Of a stretch of 64,000 bases of DNA, positions 23,515 through 34,828 are shown piece after piece (the first letter of the stretch is position 1; each line of letters starts with the position of its first letter). This stretch comes from Sorghum bicolor (Eukaryota; Streptophyta; Magnoliopsida; Poales; Poaceae): contig NC_012872.2 of the NCBI RefSeq assembly GCF_000003195.3, positions 5,890,001 through 5,954,000 of the forward strand, written 5' to 3'. The notes below the pieces were generated by a model. The model did not search any database. It saw only the letters and a list, made by a program, of their open reading frames with translations, and was not told where the DNA came from. The position numbers and the translations under genes were made by a program.

Positions 23515-24087
23515 GAATACATCTGTCAGCTCTGCATTAGAAACTTAGAGACCACCTCCCATCTGTTTCAGGAATGCAACTTCTCAAAAATGATCTGGGA
23601 CAAGGTCAGCACATGGACTGGGGCAGTGGATCTCAAACCGTCTAATTAGGGATGCATAGACGATATGGAACAGTGGTTTGTGAATATGGGGAACAGCAAC
23701 AGCAATGAAGTGAGAGATGGGATACGCTCCATAGTCATTCTGACTATCTGGGAAATCTACGAAACAACTATGTTTTCAACAATTTCTGCAGCACGCCGAG
23801 CCAAGTGCTAAGTACGATCCAGGACGAAGCTAAAGCATGGATACGATCAGGGAACAAAGGCCTACAAGCTCTGCTGCCAACAGTTGTACCTTTAGGGCCT
23901 CATCTCTCATGATTAGCACTCTTCTTTCTAAGACCAGCAGGCGCCTCTGCATTTGTAATCTAGTCTGTAATTAGTAGGGGTGTTGTGGCCTCCAGAAACT
24001 GCGAGGCCACAAGAACTTGTAAATAGCTCTTGTAATTATTATTCTCTCCACTTATCAATGAAAGCCGGTAACGGATCTTTCGAAAAA
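23515..24087 (+). mobile_element. LINE 3' end fragment
   Basis: The plus strand encodes the terminal zf-RVT finger of a non-LTR retrotransposon ORF2 (ICQLCIRNLETTSHLFQEC at about 23525-23582) and a degenerate C-terminal tail with stops. A 3' UTR follows, ending in ATCTTTCGAAAAAA. Severely 5' truncated and dead. Confidence 0.75.
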
Positions 24088-24244
24088 ACAATCATAGATT
24101 AACTAGATTCAAAAATTTGTTTCGCAAATTACAATAAACTATATAATTAGTTATTTTTTTATCTATATTTAATATTATATGAAGATTCGATGTGACGAAA
24201 AATCTTAAAAGGCTTTTAGGTTTTAGGTGCAACTAAACAAGGCC
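24088..24244. mobile_element. Half of a Tourist-type MITE
   Basis: Begins inside the family body (CAATCATAGATTAACTAG) directly after the LINE tail and ends CAACTAAACAAGGCC before TTA. Only the right half is present, so the LINE or a deletion removed the rest. Confidence 0.65.
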
Positions 24245-24324
24245 TTATCACTTTAGCTACTAAACTGGTAAACAAACTGACTAAAATATAAACAATTAAT
24301 ATAAATTCCAATTTCAGGATCTTA

Positions 24325-24545
24325 GGCCCTATTTGGTTTGTATCGGTAAATTTTAACTCTCACATAGAATGTTTGAACACATGCATGGAGTACTAAATAT
24401 AGTCTATTTACGAAACTAAAACACGGGTAGAGAGTAATTTGCGAGACGAATATTTTAAACCTAATTAGTTCATGATTAGACATTAATTGCTAAATAAAAT
24501 AAAACAATACCTATTAAACTTTAACACATCCTACCAAACAGCCCC
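24325..24545. mobile_element. Tourist-type MITE, second family, TTA target duplication
   Basis: 221 bp from GGCCCTATTTGG to CCAAACAGCCCC, flanked by TTA (24322-24324 and 24546-24548). Confidence 0.8.
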
Positions 24546-25924
24546 TTATGTACATTGGCCATGATTCTGTACAATTTGTTTATTATGTCATATTATAGAA
24601 TTCATCATATGGTACAATAAAGCCATACAAGAATCAACTTCACTATGCTACAGGAGTAGTAATCTACTCTGTATCCAACTTAACTATGCTACAAGAATCA
24701 ACTTCTATTTTTCCTTCTATTATAGCATCAACTTCTATTGTAGCATCACAGGTTGATCCATCTCTTCCCCCACCAAATCCGCAACGAACCCTACCAGATT
24801 TGCAGCCGGAGGCCATCGTGGGGTGAGGAACAGAGCAAGAGCTGACAGCGGTCGACGTCTTACGGAAAGGAGGCAAGTACCGTCGTGTAGGCGTCAAGGT
24901 TTTCATAATTTGCTAGGAGAGCCTCCATTGTGCACGGGTCAATCTTTTTTTTTTTGAGACGTTTTGCACGGGTCAATCGATCTCTGCAGTAAATATAGTA
25001 CCAGGAGTAGCAGGACTAAATAGAGTGTAACGAGTACTCGTCGACCCAGAAATACCAAAAGTGATGATTCAATTATAATTATTAACTCCGATTGACTCCT
25101 AAACACTTTTCTCTAGCATCTGCTCTTGGTGATGTTATTTATATGTTTACTCGCCTAGACGAAGAATTACTGCTTGACCGCTCTGCAATACCCTTATCTA
25201 CAATAGTTGCTCTAAACTAGTTTCTCTAATATTACTAGAAATAGATAACCTCACATGATACTTTTACATAACCTTGAAATGTGTGCAAGAACTTAACTCT
25301 TGATCAAGAGCTAGTTTTTTTTCATTCTTTTATTAAAATATAAAAGAAATGTTTAGAGCTAGCTTAAAAGTAGATTGTTGGAGCTGCTCTTAATTAGGAA
25401 GCTGTTAGAAGGGTGTAACATTTATTTTTGTCAGCAGATATACTTTTGACATAATTGCTTATCTGGCCATGCAAAAAATCAATTTATAGTACCTATTAAT
25501 ATCTCCGAGACAACCATGTGCGATCTTGCCCATTCTTCGTGAAGACTCTTGTAATATTGATGTCCCCAACATCATGTTTGAAGTATTATTTTTAGAATAA
25601 CAAGGACACCACCCATTTCTACTTATATTAGTATGACATTAATTTTTCTCATTGCAACACACAAATATTTGTCTCGTAACAGTAACACAACAGTGACCAA
25701 CAGTTTATTCGAACAGTGGGTACAAAGTAAATATATAAATAGTGATGAACAGTAGTTGACCACAGTTGCACATAGTACTGAACAGAGCCTGAGAGGCTAC
25801 CTGTTCGCTCAAGGTTATCAGCCGAATCTACCAACCATTCAACGGTGTTTTTATTTTTCTTTCATAATAAATCAGTCAACAGTACTTTCTACCATGGCTT
25901 AGCTAAGCCGGTAATCATCGCAGG
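24546..25924. other. Intergenic DNA without recognised content
   Basis: AT-rich spacer 3' of BAHD copy D. A short minus-strand frame at 24664-24906 has no recognisable domain. 25890-25924 matches the region beyond the stop codon of BAHD copy C (GGTAATCATCGCA), which marks the original 3' flank of copy D. Confidence 0.5.
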
Positions 25925-26266
25925 AGGTATGACCTCTGGACTAAAGTTTATTCCATATCACATCAAATGTTCTGATGCTAACCAGAAGGAGTAAACATGA
26001 GATAATTATAAAACTAATTGTACATGACTAGATTAATTAACGAGATGAATCTATTAACCCTAATTAATTCATGTTTGGAATAGTGCTTTTTCCTGTAGCA
26101 CCACATTGTCAAATCATGAGCTAATTAGACTTAATATATTCGTCTTGTAAATTAGTCTCAATCTGTGAAATTAGTTTTATAATTAATCTATATTTACTAT
26201 TCTAAATTAGTGTCCAAATATCCGATGTGACGAAAACTAAAGTTTAGTTCTTGGAACCAAACACCC
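25925..26266. mobile_element. MITE at the 3' end of BAHD copy D
   Basis: An insertion between the copy D coding sequence and its 3' flank. The right end reads ACTAAAGTTTAGTTCTTGG followed by AACCAAACACCC, the left end ACCTCTGGACTAAAGTTTA, with a Tourist-like body (AATTAATTCATG, TTCGTCTTGTAAATTAG). It supplies the stop codon of copy D. Confidence 0.7.
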
Positions 26267-27173
26267 AAGCAACCACTGTAGCTCCTTCATATTTACAGCC
26301 TCCATGCACATGACCACTCGGATGTCACTGCTGCCACCAACATCGTGTGTTGTCCCCTCATTGTTCATCAAGCACACGCAGCCGCCACTGCCATGCTCAG
26401 CCAGCGACATCAACTGCGGCTTCCCCCATCCAAAATCCGCATCGTAGTGTGGTCTGCCAAACCAGCTAACAATATATAGATCTGTCTGTGGCAAGGTGCC
26501 CTTTGGAGGCCGACTGCCAATCTGCGCCATCTCAAAGTAGTCGATCGCGGATCGCACCAGCTCTTCATCCATCCGATCGATGACGCCTTTGATGCGGCCA
26601 GCGATGGATCCCAACGCTTCCTTTGCAATGTCTCGTGCCGTGCTCGTGACATCTAGCCTGAACACTGCATTGCCAAAGTAATGGTTGGGGAGGGGTGGCC
26701 TCATTCTGCGTCGGAGGTCGATCGGGAACGAGAGGCACACTTTAGAATCCGGTACAAGTCGGCGTGCAATGCACGTGCACTGCCACACGAGAGCACTCAC
26801 GACGCAGAAGGTGCTCATCATGCCACCACATCGGTGCTTTAAGGAAGCGATTTGGGCCCTAGAAATGGTGAAGACTTTGGTGGCAAGAGGTCCCGACGGG
26901 TTGGAGAAGATGAGCTTAGGGTGCAACGTCAAGAGTGCATCGGGGTGGACTATGGGTGGGGATCGGACCGTGCATGGAGTAGGCTACGGTCATGGCACGG
27001 GAGCTCCATGACAGCGTGGTCACCATGCGTGGAGAAGGCCGACCATGTTTGAAAGAAGTGGAATGCGCTTGAGGCATCGCTAGAGATATGGTGGAGAGCT
27101 GTCCCCAATGCCACCCCTCCACACTTCAAGAAAGTCACCTGCCACAATAAGCATGTGAATTGACATATACATA

Positions 27174-27545
27174 CTCCCTCGGTATCAAAATAATTGATGT
27201 ATTATGATCATAGAAAGGTCAAATAAAATAAAATCACTATTAACTATTACCATTCTAAATTATAGGGCATTTTGACTTTTCTAAAAACACTGTTTTTCAA
27301 TGCACTTGAATATATATAGTCTAAATATATAATAAAAAATATATCTAAAAAAGCCAAAACATCTTATAATTTAGAACAGAAAGAATATTATATACTATTA
27401 CTTGCTAAAAGAATCAATATACTCTCAAAGGCACTTTGAATACAAATTCATTCATACGAGTTTCATGTTGTGAATAATTGTTGGTCAAAATTTATATAAT
27501 TTTGCTTTTTTTTGAAATATGATTATCCTTCCGGAACGGAGGAAG
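27174..27545. mobile_element. Stowaway-type MITE in the intron of BAHD copy D
   Basis: Ends CTCCCTCGGTATC and GAACGGAGGAAG with TA on both sides. A second pair of inverted sequences (about 27249-27270 and 27362-27385, ATTCTAAATTATAG / CTTATAATTTAGAAC) inside it suggests a nested smaller element. Confidence 0.6.
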
Positions 27546-28579
27546 TACCTAGTGCAGTAGTGCTATGCGACATCAAGTTCTACACTTGTTGGAATTGTAA
27601 AGTAAGATTTTCAACTTACAGATTACTCAGTTTGATTTCAAACCCTGATTTATAAAAACGGGTAACGAACACCCTCTAATTGTCCGCAGAAATTTGGTCC
27701 CACTGGCTATTTTAAAGGTACTTTTCTAGTTTCTAACAAATAAAAATCTGATTGATCAATAGACATTCAAACTTAATTTATTTTAATTTAGAAAATATGA
27801 AACTTAATTTTCTTATAAAAATGTTATGTATCTATTGGGGCTCTATCTACAGTTTTTTACTCTTATTTGGGTTAAATAAATAAGGAGCACAACTACGAGC
27901 AATAAAGCAAACAGGAACATAAATAGACCAGCTCCAATCAACTATATATATAGATAATAGATAGGTATATAATTTTTTTTAGGAAATAAAAGTACATACT
28001 AGATTCACATTTCTGGGTTTGAAATAAATTATTTGTGATAGATAGTGAACCAAATTTTGTTATTTTTACAAAACAGAAAACTAAAATTGCCCGATTTCGA
28101 TAGTTGGAGGGCGTCCTTTACCTGGTTTGATAGTTTAAGGTTGAAAATCATCAGACTAGCTAGCGTGTGTAAGTTATTAAAGGTCGTCGAAAAATATGCT
28201 CTACATACATATACCCTATTGGGAAGCATGGAAGCAGAGAGAGCAAGAAGGGTGAACCTGTATGGCCATTATGATGGACGACGACGACGGCTCAATACGT
28301 GGAACAAGCAGGTTCCTTAGCTCAGGCGATGGCTTGAATGCCTTGACCTCGTCGGTGGTGAGGTCCGGCGCCCGAGCGACGACAAAGAGTGCATCTTCGT
28401 CGTTACAGGTGATCTCCATCCTACCGTCGCTGCTGACGCCGAGGCGGCCAGCAAGCGGGTAGAAGGCCACCAAGGCCTTAGCCATGGCCTCCTTGAGCCT
28501 GGCCACGTTGAAGAAATCAGCCATGGCACCATCGCTAGAGCTGTTGTGGTGGTACAGGTAGATTATCGGGACATGGCCT

Positions 28580-29079
28580 TGTTAGGATGATCTCAGGCCC
28601 AGCCCAACGGCTGGGGCCTCTTACCCCCTGGATCGCGCCCTGATCGGGGGCGCCCAACCGATCCATGGTTGGTGGGCCCCCGACGCGCTGCGCTATATAA
28701 ACAGGAGTGGGGGCCGCAGGCACACTAACCAAAGTTCGTCGTGCATACACCCCACTCGACAAAACCCTAGGCCTTCCGATCGGCAGTGCGCAGTGGCGTC
28801 GGGAAGCACCACCGCGCCGCCTCCGTTCTACTCCTACCACGCCGTCGTCGGTCAGTGCCGGTGGAGGCCCGAAGGACGACGTGATCTACATCGGCGCAGC
28901 ACCAACACCCACGCCATGGACGTCTCCGGATCTGCTCCTTCCGCCAACGACGGTCGAAACCCTAAACTCCTCAATTGTAATAGATCTAGTGTATGCACAT
29001 ATATATATGTCACTGCATGTATTGTTTTTATCCCGAAACCCTGTTTATTCTATTGCTAGTAGATCCTGTAGATCTATCA
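28580..29079 (+). repeat. 5' LTR of the copia element
   Basis: 500 bp starting TGTTAGGATGATC and ending GATCTATCA. A TATA box (CTATATAAACAGG) is at about 28692-28703. The sequence is GC-rich upstream and AT-rich toward its end. Confidence 0.95.
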
Positions 29080-29080
29080 A

Positions 29081-29092
29081 TGGTATCAGCCG
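29081..29092 (+). promoter_or_regulatory. Primer-binding site of the copia element
   Basis: TGGTATCAG begins two bases after the 5' LTR, matching the 3' end of initiator methionine tRNA, the usual plant copia primer. Confidence 0.85.
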
Positions 29093-30497
29093 ATCTAGTA
29101 ATAGATCGGGGTTTTTCGGGATTTACCCAGCAAGAACAGCAAGTAGAAGGAGAGGTTTTTTCGAATTCCTAACCCTAGCGCTCAGATCCAAAACCCCAAC
29201 CCTAGCACGAGAACCAGATCAGGGAAGGGGATTTCAAAACCCTAACCCTAAACAGCAAGGGGAAGGAGTACCCTTACCTGGGACTCACCTATCACGACCT
29301 CGTCTCCGGCCGTTTCTCCATGGCGGGCGGGGCGCACAAGCAAGCCAAGGACCGAGCTCAGGGCACCGCACACGAAACCGCTCGACGGCGGTGCGCTCCG
29401 CACAGGACGAGCGCACGCACCGGCGAGGGGACCCGTGGCGGCGCCGGTTATCCCCTCCGGCCGCTGCGGCGGCCCTGCTGCTGACTGCGCGCGGCGCGGG
29501 CTGGAGTGGAAGAGCGAGAAGAGAGAGAGGGCAACGGCGGTGGCCCTGCTGCTGGGCACGGTGCCGGCGGCGGCGGCTCCCTGTTGTCCACGCGCAGAGA
29601 GAAGAGAAGCAAGGAAGAGCGCCGGCGGCGGCTCTGTCCCTGTGCTGGAGAGGGAACGAAGAAGAAAGAAACTAGGGTTTGGGAGAGTAAGTGGCGGCCA
29701 GCAGGTTTTATCCCAGCGATTTTTTCGTTGAACCGTTGGATTGAGATCAACGGCCAGGATGGCACTGGGCCATTTTCGGCCCAGGCGGGATGGCGATTTC
29801 CCGGCCCAGGCCCAGGTTGCGGCCTGGGCGCGGGGGGCGCCTGTGCGCGGGTCGGCCATGGGCCGTTTTCACCTAACTGGGCCGCGAAAATCCAGTCAGC
29901 GAAGGAGAAAAAAAAAAAAAAAAAAAAAAACAGGCAGCCCTGGGCACTGCGTTGCGCACTGCTGGGCCGAAAGTGGCCGTGGGCCATTGTGTTCGCCCTG
30001 GTCCAACAAGCACAGAAATTCTTTTGTTATATTCGATTTGATTTTCAGAAGCATTTAAAATATTCGTTTTGCTCAGTTTTAAATTCTATTTAATTTGCAC
30101 CAACGTGTATATTAATTAGAAAGCACAGTCAGCTAGTTATGCTTCTGAAAATAGCAAGTAAATTAATGTTTTTCCGCTGCGCAAGTTATTATTTCGTTCT
30201 CATATTAAATTGAACCAACGAGATATTTAATTTGAGACATGAGTTTTAAAGCCCAGTATTTTTGTGATATTGTTATTTTTTGACCAACGTTAATAATAAC
30301 AATATTGCAAATTTCAAGTTCTATTTTTATGCTTTTATTCTATTCTGCCCAACGGTGATTAGAATTTATGTACAGAGTTAATTTTTTGTATATCTTGATT
30401 TTGACCAACGTTAAATTAAGTTATGCAATTAATTTTCCTAGATGTTGATGTTCTCACTATTTTCTCATATTTAATTTCAGACCAAGCACTCAATGCG
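29093..30497 (+). promoter_or_regulatory. Long untranslated leader of the copia element with probable intron
   Basis: 1.4 kb between the primer-binding site and gag. A perfect donor GA|GTAAGT at 29687 and an acceptor TTTCAG|ACC ending at 30480 define a candidate 794-nt leader intron, leaving the start codon at 30498 only 17 nt into the second exon. The proposed intron contains a 23-base A run (29908-29930). Short upstream start codons are present in the unspliced form. Confidence 0.55.
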
Positions 30498-33400
30498 ATG
30501 CACTTCATTAGTGCAATCCCAAAGCTGACGGGGCAGAACTATGTTCTGTGGCGCGAGGAACTTGATGCAGCTCTAGCACTTGCTGAGATAGATTTGGCTC
30601 TTCAGGAGCCAAAGCCCACTGAGCCAGAGGAGCCCGAAAGGGCTCAGAATGAGACCGATGAAGCTTTTGCTAATCGGAAGCGAGACTTTGCTCCCATCAG
30701 AGCAAAGTATGATCTTGAGAAGTACAAGTGGGAAAAGTCAAACCGCAAGTGCAAGATTGTCATCAAGAAAACCATCACAGAGGGCCTAAGAGGTGCAATC
30801 CCAGAATGTGACACTGCAAAAGAATACCTTGAGAAAGTGAAGAATCAGTTTACTGGTTCCACCAAAGCTCATGCTTCCACCCTGATCCAGAAACTCACTA
30901 ACATGAGGTTCACAGGGGGGAGTGTGAGAGAGCACATTCTGAGCATGAGCACCATGGCAGCCAAGTTAGAGAAGCTAAAGATGCCCCTCGCTGATGGTTT
31001 CCTCATTCACCTAGCTCTAAACTCACTTCCTAAAGAGTATGAGACATTTGTTGTTAACTACAACACACAGCCAGAGGAGTGGGATTTAGAGAAGGTGATT
31101 GCTATGTGTGTGCAAGAGGAAGAAAGGCTCAAGAATGCAAATGGTGGTTCTGTGAACTTTGTGAAAGGAAAGAACAAGAAGCCATTCTACAACAAGAAAG
31201 CTCCAGATGCCTCCACCTCCCAGAACAAGGGAGGAAGCACTTCACAGCCTAAAGCACACCCAAAGCAAGACAACCAGCACAGGCAGGAGGACCCGGATCG
31301 CTGTAGATGGTGTAATGAGACAGGGCATTGGAAGCATGACTGCCCTAAGTTCATGAAACATTGCCTAGTGAAAGGTGAGGACATTATAACTTTTGTTGAT
31401 GAATCCTTATATCTAAGTTATGCTAGATCCACATGGTGGATTGACTCAGGTGCAACTGTTCATGTTGCAAACTCTTTGCAGGGATTCAGTGGAGGGAGAA
31501 CCCTTCAAAGAGGAGAAAGACAGATTAAGGTGGCCACTGGTGTTGAAGCTGAAGTTCAAGCTATAGGAAATTTATCCCTAGATTTAGCTAGTGGTTTCAC
31601 CCTTGAGTTGCATGATGTTCTTTATGTTCCCTCTTTAGCTAGAAATTTAATTTCAGTTTCATGTTTGTCAGACTATGGTTTTGATTGCCATTTCAGCAAG
31701 AATGATTGTAAGCTACAGTTAAATAATAAATGTGTGGGTCTTGCCTTCCGACAAGACAAACTTTATTTATTATCTTTGTCTGAGAATGTGAATGCTGAAT
31801 GTAATAATGCTGAGAATGCAATACCCGCAGATGCTAGCAAGAAAAGAAAGAGAATTGATTCCTCATCGAAATTATGGCACTGTCGTTTAGGCCATATTTC
31901 GAGGGGGAGAATAGAACGCTTAGTCAAAGAATCAATCCTCCCACCATTAGAACTCTCAGAGTTAGAGCAATGCGTAGATTGCATTAAAGGCAAGTTAGTA
32001 AAGAACATAAAGAAAGGCGCTAAACGAAGCATGGGAGTACTAGAATTGATCCACACAGACATCTGTGGACCTTTTCCAGTGACATCTGTGGATGGTTTTG
32101 ATTCCTTCATCACATTCACAGATGACTACTCTCGTTTTGGATACATCTATCCAATCAAAGAACGCTCAGAAGCTTTAGACAAATTTAAGATATTCAAGGC
32201 TGAGGTTGAAAACCAACTAGACAGAAAAATCAAAGTAGTAAGATCTGACCGTGGGGGGGAGTACTACGGTCGACATACCCCTTATGGACAAGTTCCTGGA
32301 CCTTTTGCAAGGTTCTTACAGGAAAATGGCATAGTAGCCCAGTATTCAATGCCAGGGGACCCACAGCAGAATGGAGTAGCAGAAAGGCGTAACCGTACTC
32401 TAATGGATATGGTGCGCAGCATGATGAGCTATTCCACTCTGCCACTGAGTTTGTGGATGGAGGCCTTAAAAACCGCCATTCATATTCTCAACAGAGTTCC
32501 AAGCAAGTCAGTACTTAAAACCCCGTATGAGTTGTGGACCGGCAGGAAACCCTCAGTCAACCATCTGCGTGTCTGGGGGAGCCCCGCTGAAGCAAAAGTG
32601 TTTAACCCAAACATAGGAAAGCTAGACCCCAAAACAGTAAGTTGTCATTTCATTGGCTATCCAGAAAAGTCGAAAGGTTATCGTTTCTACTGCCCTGGTA
32701 GACATACCAAGTTTGTGGAAACGAGACACGCTAGTTTTCTAGAAGATCAGATGATCAGGGGGAGCAAGGCAGCGCGAGAAATTAACCTTGAAGAGAAGCG
32801 GGTGTTCGTGCCCATTCCCATGGTGCAAGAACCCTACTTTACGCTGCCTGTTGTTGTTGGATCTACACCAGTAGTGACAACACCTGCTGCTTTTTCGCCT
32901 ATGGCCAATTTGGAACCTGTCCCTCAGGAGCCGAATGAACCCATAGTCGAAGAACAACAGCCCCAACAAGAGCAACCTCAAGAAGAAATGCCAGTAGCAG
33001 AAACTTCTGGCAGACCTCAAAGAGCAAGAAAGTCTCCTATTCCAGATGACTATATAGTCTATGAATGCGAAGAAGTTCAGATGGAGGATGAACCCACTTC
33101 ATTTGAAGAAGCCATGAGGAGCACCGAAGCATCTAAGTGGCAAGAAGCCATGGAAGATGAATTAAAGTCTATGAGTACCAATAAAGTTTGGGACCTAGAG
33201 AACATTCCTGAAGGAGCCAAAACAGTAGGCTGCAAATGGGTCTACAAGGTGAAACGTGACTCCAAAGGGAACATAGAAAGGTACAAAGCAAGACTGGTAG
33301 CCAAGGGTTTTACTCAGCGAGAAGGGATAGATTATAATGAAACATTCTCTCCCGTCTCGAGCAAGGACTCTTTTAGAATCATAATGGCCCTAGTGGCACA

Positions 33401-34658
33401 TTTTGATCTAGAATTGCATCAAATGGATGTGAAGACAGCTTTCCTCAATGGGGATCTAGAAGAAAGAGTATACATGGCACAACCGAAAGGTTTTGTTGTG
33501 ACAGGCAAAGAAAGAATGGGCTGTCGCCTGAAGAAATCCATTTATGGATTAAAGCAAGCATCCAGGCAGTGGTATTTAAAGTTTGATAAGACAATCAGAA
33601 AGTTTGGGTTTAAGGAGAACGTTGAGGACAATTGCGTATATGCAAAGTTTAAGAATGGGAAATACATTTTCCTAGTACTGTATGTAGATGACATTCTACT
33701 AGCCAGTAGTGATGTCACTCTACTGCAGGAAACCAAGAGATTTTTATCCTCAAATTTTGATATGAAAGATTTAGGTGAAGCTTCTTTTGTCTTGGGCATA
33801 AAGATTCACCGAGATAGAAGTCGAGGGGTATTGGGATTGTCCCAAGAGGCATATATAGAGAAAATATTGAAGAAATTCAATATGCATAAGTGTAGACCTT
33901 CACCTGCTCCTATTGTAAAAGGAGACAAGTATGGGGAACATCAATGTCCCAAGAGCAAGTTCGAGCGCGATCGCATGCAAGCCGTTCCATACGCTTCAGC
34001 TGTCGGAAGCTTACAGTATGCTCAAGTGTGCACACGCCCAGACCTGGCTTTTGTGACCGGGTTACTTGGTAGATATCAAAGTAATCCAGGTATGGAACAC
34101 TGGAATCTAGTAAAGAAAGTCTTAAGGTACTTGCAAGGCACGAAAGGGCTCATGTTAACCTATAGAAGATCTGATGACCTACAAATAGTAGGGTATTCAG
34201 ATTCTGATTACGCGGGAGATGATAGAAAGTCTACCTCGGGGTATATATTCACTCTCGCGCAAGGAGCCATATCATGGAAGAGCTCAAAACAAACAATAGT
34301 CACTGCATCGTCCACAATGTATGCTGAGTTTATTGCTTGTTATGAGGCATCAGGACAGGTGAATTGGCTTAAGAAATTTATACCCAGTTTAAAGGTGGTC
34401 GACAGCATCGATAAACCACTAAAGTTGTATTGTGACAACGAGCCAGCAGTGTTGTATGCTCACAACAATAAGTCAAGCAATGCAGCCAAGCACATTGACA
34501 TAAAATATTATGTTGTCAAGGATAAAATCCGGGATCACGTCATAAGTCTTGAACATATAAGCACAGAAAAGATGCTAGCGGATCCGCTTACCAAAGGCTT
34601 ACCGCCCAACGTGTTCAGAGAACATGTAGCCGGCATGGGTTTAAGGGAAAGCCTGTGA
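30498..34658 (+). CDS. Copia gag-pol polyprotein, intact
   Basis: The frame is open from 30423, but MHFISAIPKL at 30498 is the likely start because the 25 codons before it fall in the predicted leader intron; that gives 1386 aa. Domains, numbered from 30423: gag (UBN2-type) about 60-250; CCHC zinc knuckle CRWCNETGHWKHDC 294-307; aspartic protease DSGA near 341; GAG-pre-integrase and integrase HHCC from H486; integrase catalytic D546, D567/568 and E654; reverse transcriptase with YVDD at 1087-1090; RNase H with SDSDYAGD and the CDNEPAV aspartate near 1338. The protein is cut into particle, protease, integrase and RT-RNase H for cytoplasmic reverse transcription and nuclear integration. No stop or frameshift is seen. 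The lineage within copia was not assigned. Confidence 0.93.
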   Translation: MHFISAIPKLTGQNYVLWREELDAALALAEIDLALQEPKPTEPEEPERAQNETDEAFANRKRDFAPIRAKYDLEKYKWEKSNRKCKIVIKKTITEGLRGAIPECDTAKEYLEKVKNQFTGSTKAHASTLIQKLTNMRFTGGSVREHILSMSTMAAKLEKLKMPLADGFLIHLALNSLPKEYETFVVNYNTQPEEWDLEKVIAMCVQEEERLKNANGGSVNFVKGKNKKPFYNKKAPDASTSQNKGGSTSQPKAHPKQDNQHRQEDPDRCRWCNETGHWKHDCPKFMKHCLVKGEDIITFVDESLYLSYARSTWWIDSGATVHVANSLQGFSGGRTLQRGERQIKVATGVEAEVQAIGNLSLDLASGFTLELHDVLYVPSLARNLISVSCLSDYGFDCHFSKNDCKLQLNNKCVGLAFRQDKLYLLSLSENVNAECNNAENAIPADASKKRKRIDSSSKLWHCRLGHISRGRIERLVKESILPPLELSELEQCVDCIKGKLVKNIKKGAKRSMGVLELIHTDICGPFPVTSVDGFDSFITFTDDYSRFGYIYPIKERSEALDKFKIFKAEVENQLDRKIKVVRSDRGGEYYGRHTPYGQVPGPFARFLQENGIVAQYSMPGDPQQNGVAERRNRTLMDMVRSMMSYSTLPLSLWMEALKTAIHILNRVPSKSVLKTPYELWTGRKPSVNHLRVWGSPAEAKVFNPNIGKLDPKTVSCHFIGYPEKSKGYRFYCPGRHTKFVETRHASFLEDQMIRGSKAAREINLEEKRVFVPIPMVQEPYFTLPVVVGSTPVVTTPAAFSPMANLEPVPQEPNEPIVEEQQPQQEQPQEEMPVAETSGRPQRARKSPIPDDYIVYECEEVQMEDEPTSFEEAMRSTEASKWQEAMEDELKSMSTNKVWDLENIPEGAKTVGCKWVYKVKRDSKGNIERYKARLVAKGFTQREGIDYNETFSPVSSKDSFRIIMALVAHFDLELHQMDVKTAFLNGDLEERVYMAQPKGFVVTGKERMGCRLKKSIYGLKQASRQWYLKFDKTIRKFGFKENVEDNCVYAKFKNGKYIFLVLYVDDILLASSDVTLLQETKRFLSSNFDMKDLGEASFVLGIKIHRDRSRGVLGLSQEAYIEKILKKFNMHKCRPSPAPIVKGDKYGEHQCPKSKFERDRMQAVPYASAVGSLQYAQVCTRPDLAFVTGLLGRYQSNPGMEHWNLVKKVLRYLQGTKGLMLTYRRSDDLQIVGYSDSDYAGDDRKSTSGYIFTLAQGAISWKSSKQTIVTASSTMYAEFIACYEASGQVNWLKKFIPSLKVVDSIDKPLKLYCDNEPAVLYAHNNKSSNAAKHIDIKYYVVKDKIRDHVISLEHISTEKMLADPLTKGLPPNVFREHVAGMGLRESL

Positions 34659-34814
34659 TTCCTGGATAGTAAGGGGCCCAAGGCGAGAATTCATCTCTAA
34701 ATAGAAAAGTGTTTGTGGCTGTCTAATCTAGCAGTGATAACTGTCAAGATGAAGCATGCTCAATACACTGATTTGTGATGGGGTGAGTTGACAAAGCGAG
34801 ATAGCACAGTTGAG

Positions 34815-34828
34815 ATCAAGGGGGAGAA
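34815..34828 (+). promoter_or_regulatory. Polypurine tract of the copia element
   Basis: The purine run AAGGGGGAGAA immediately precedes the TG of the 3' LTR. It primes plus-strand DNA synthesis. Confidence 0.85.

Noticed and set aside
28707..29675. 322-aa plus-strand frame across the 5' LTR of the copia element
   Set aside because: Crosses LTR, primer-binding site and leader. The same LTR part is repeated at 34956. No domain.
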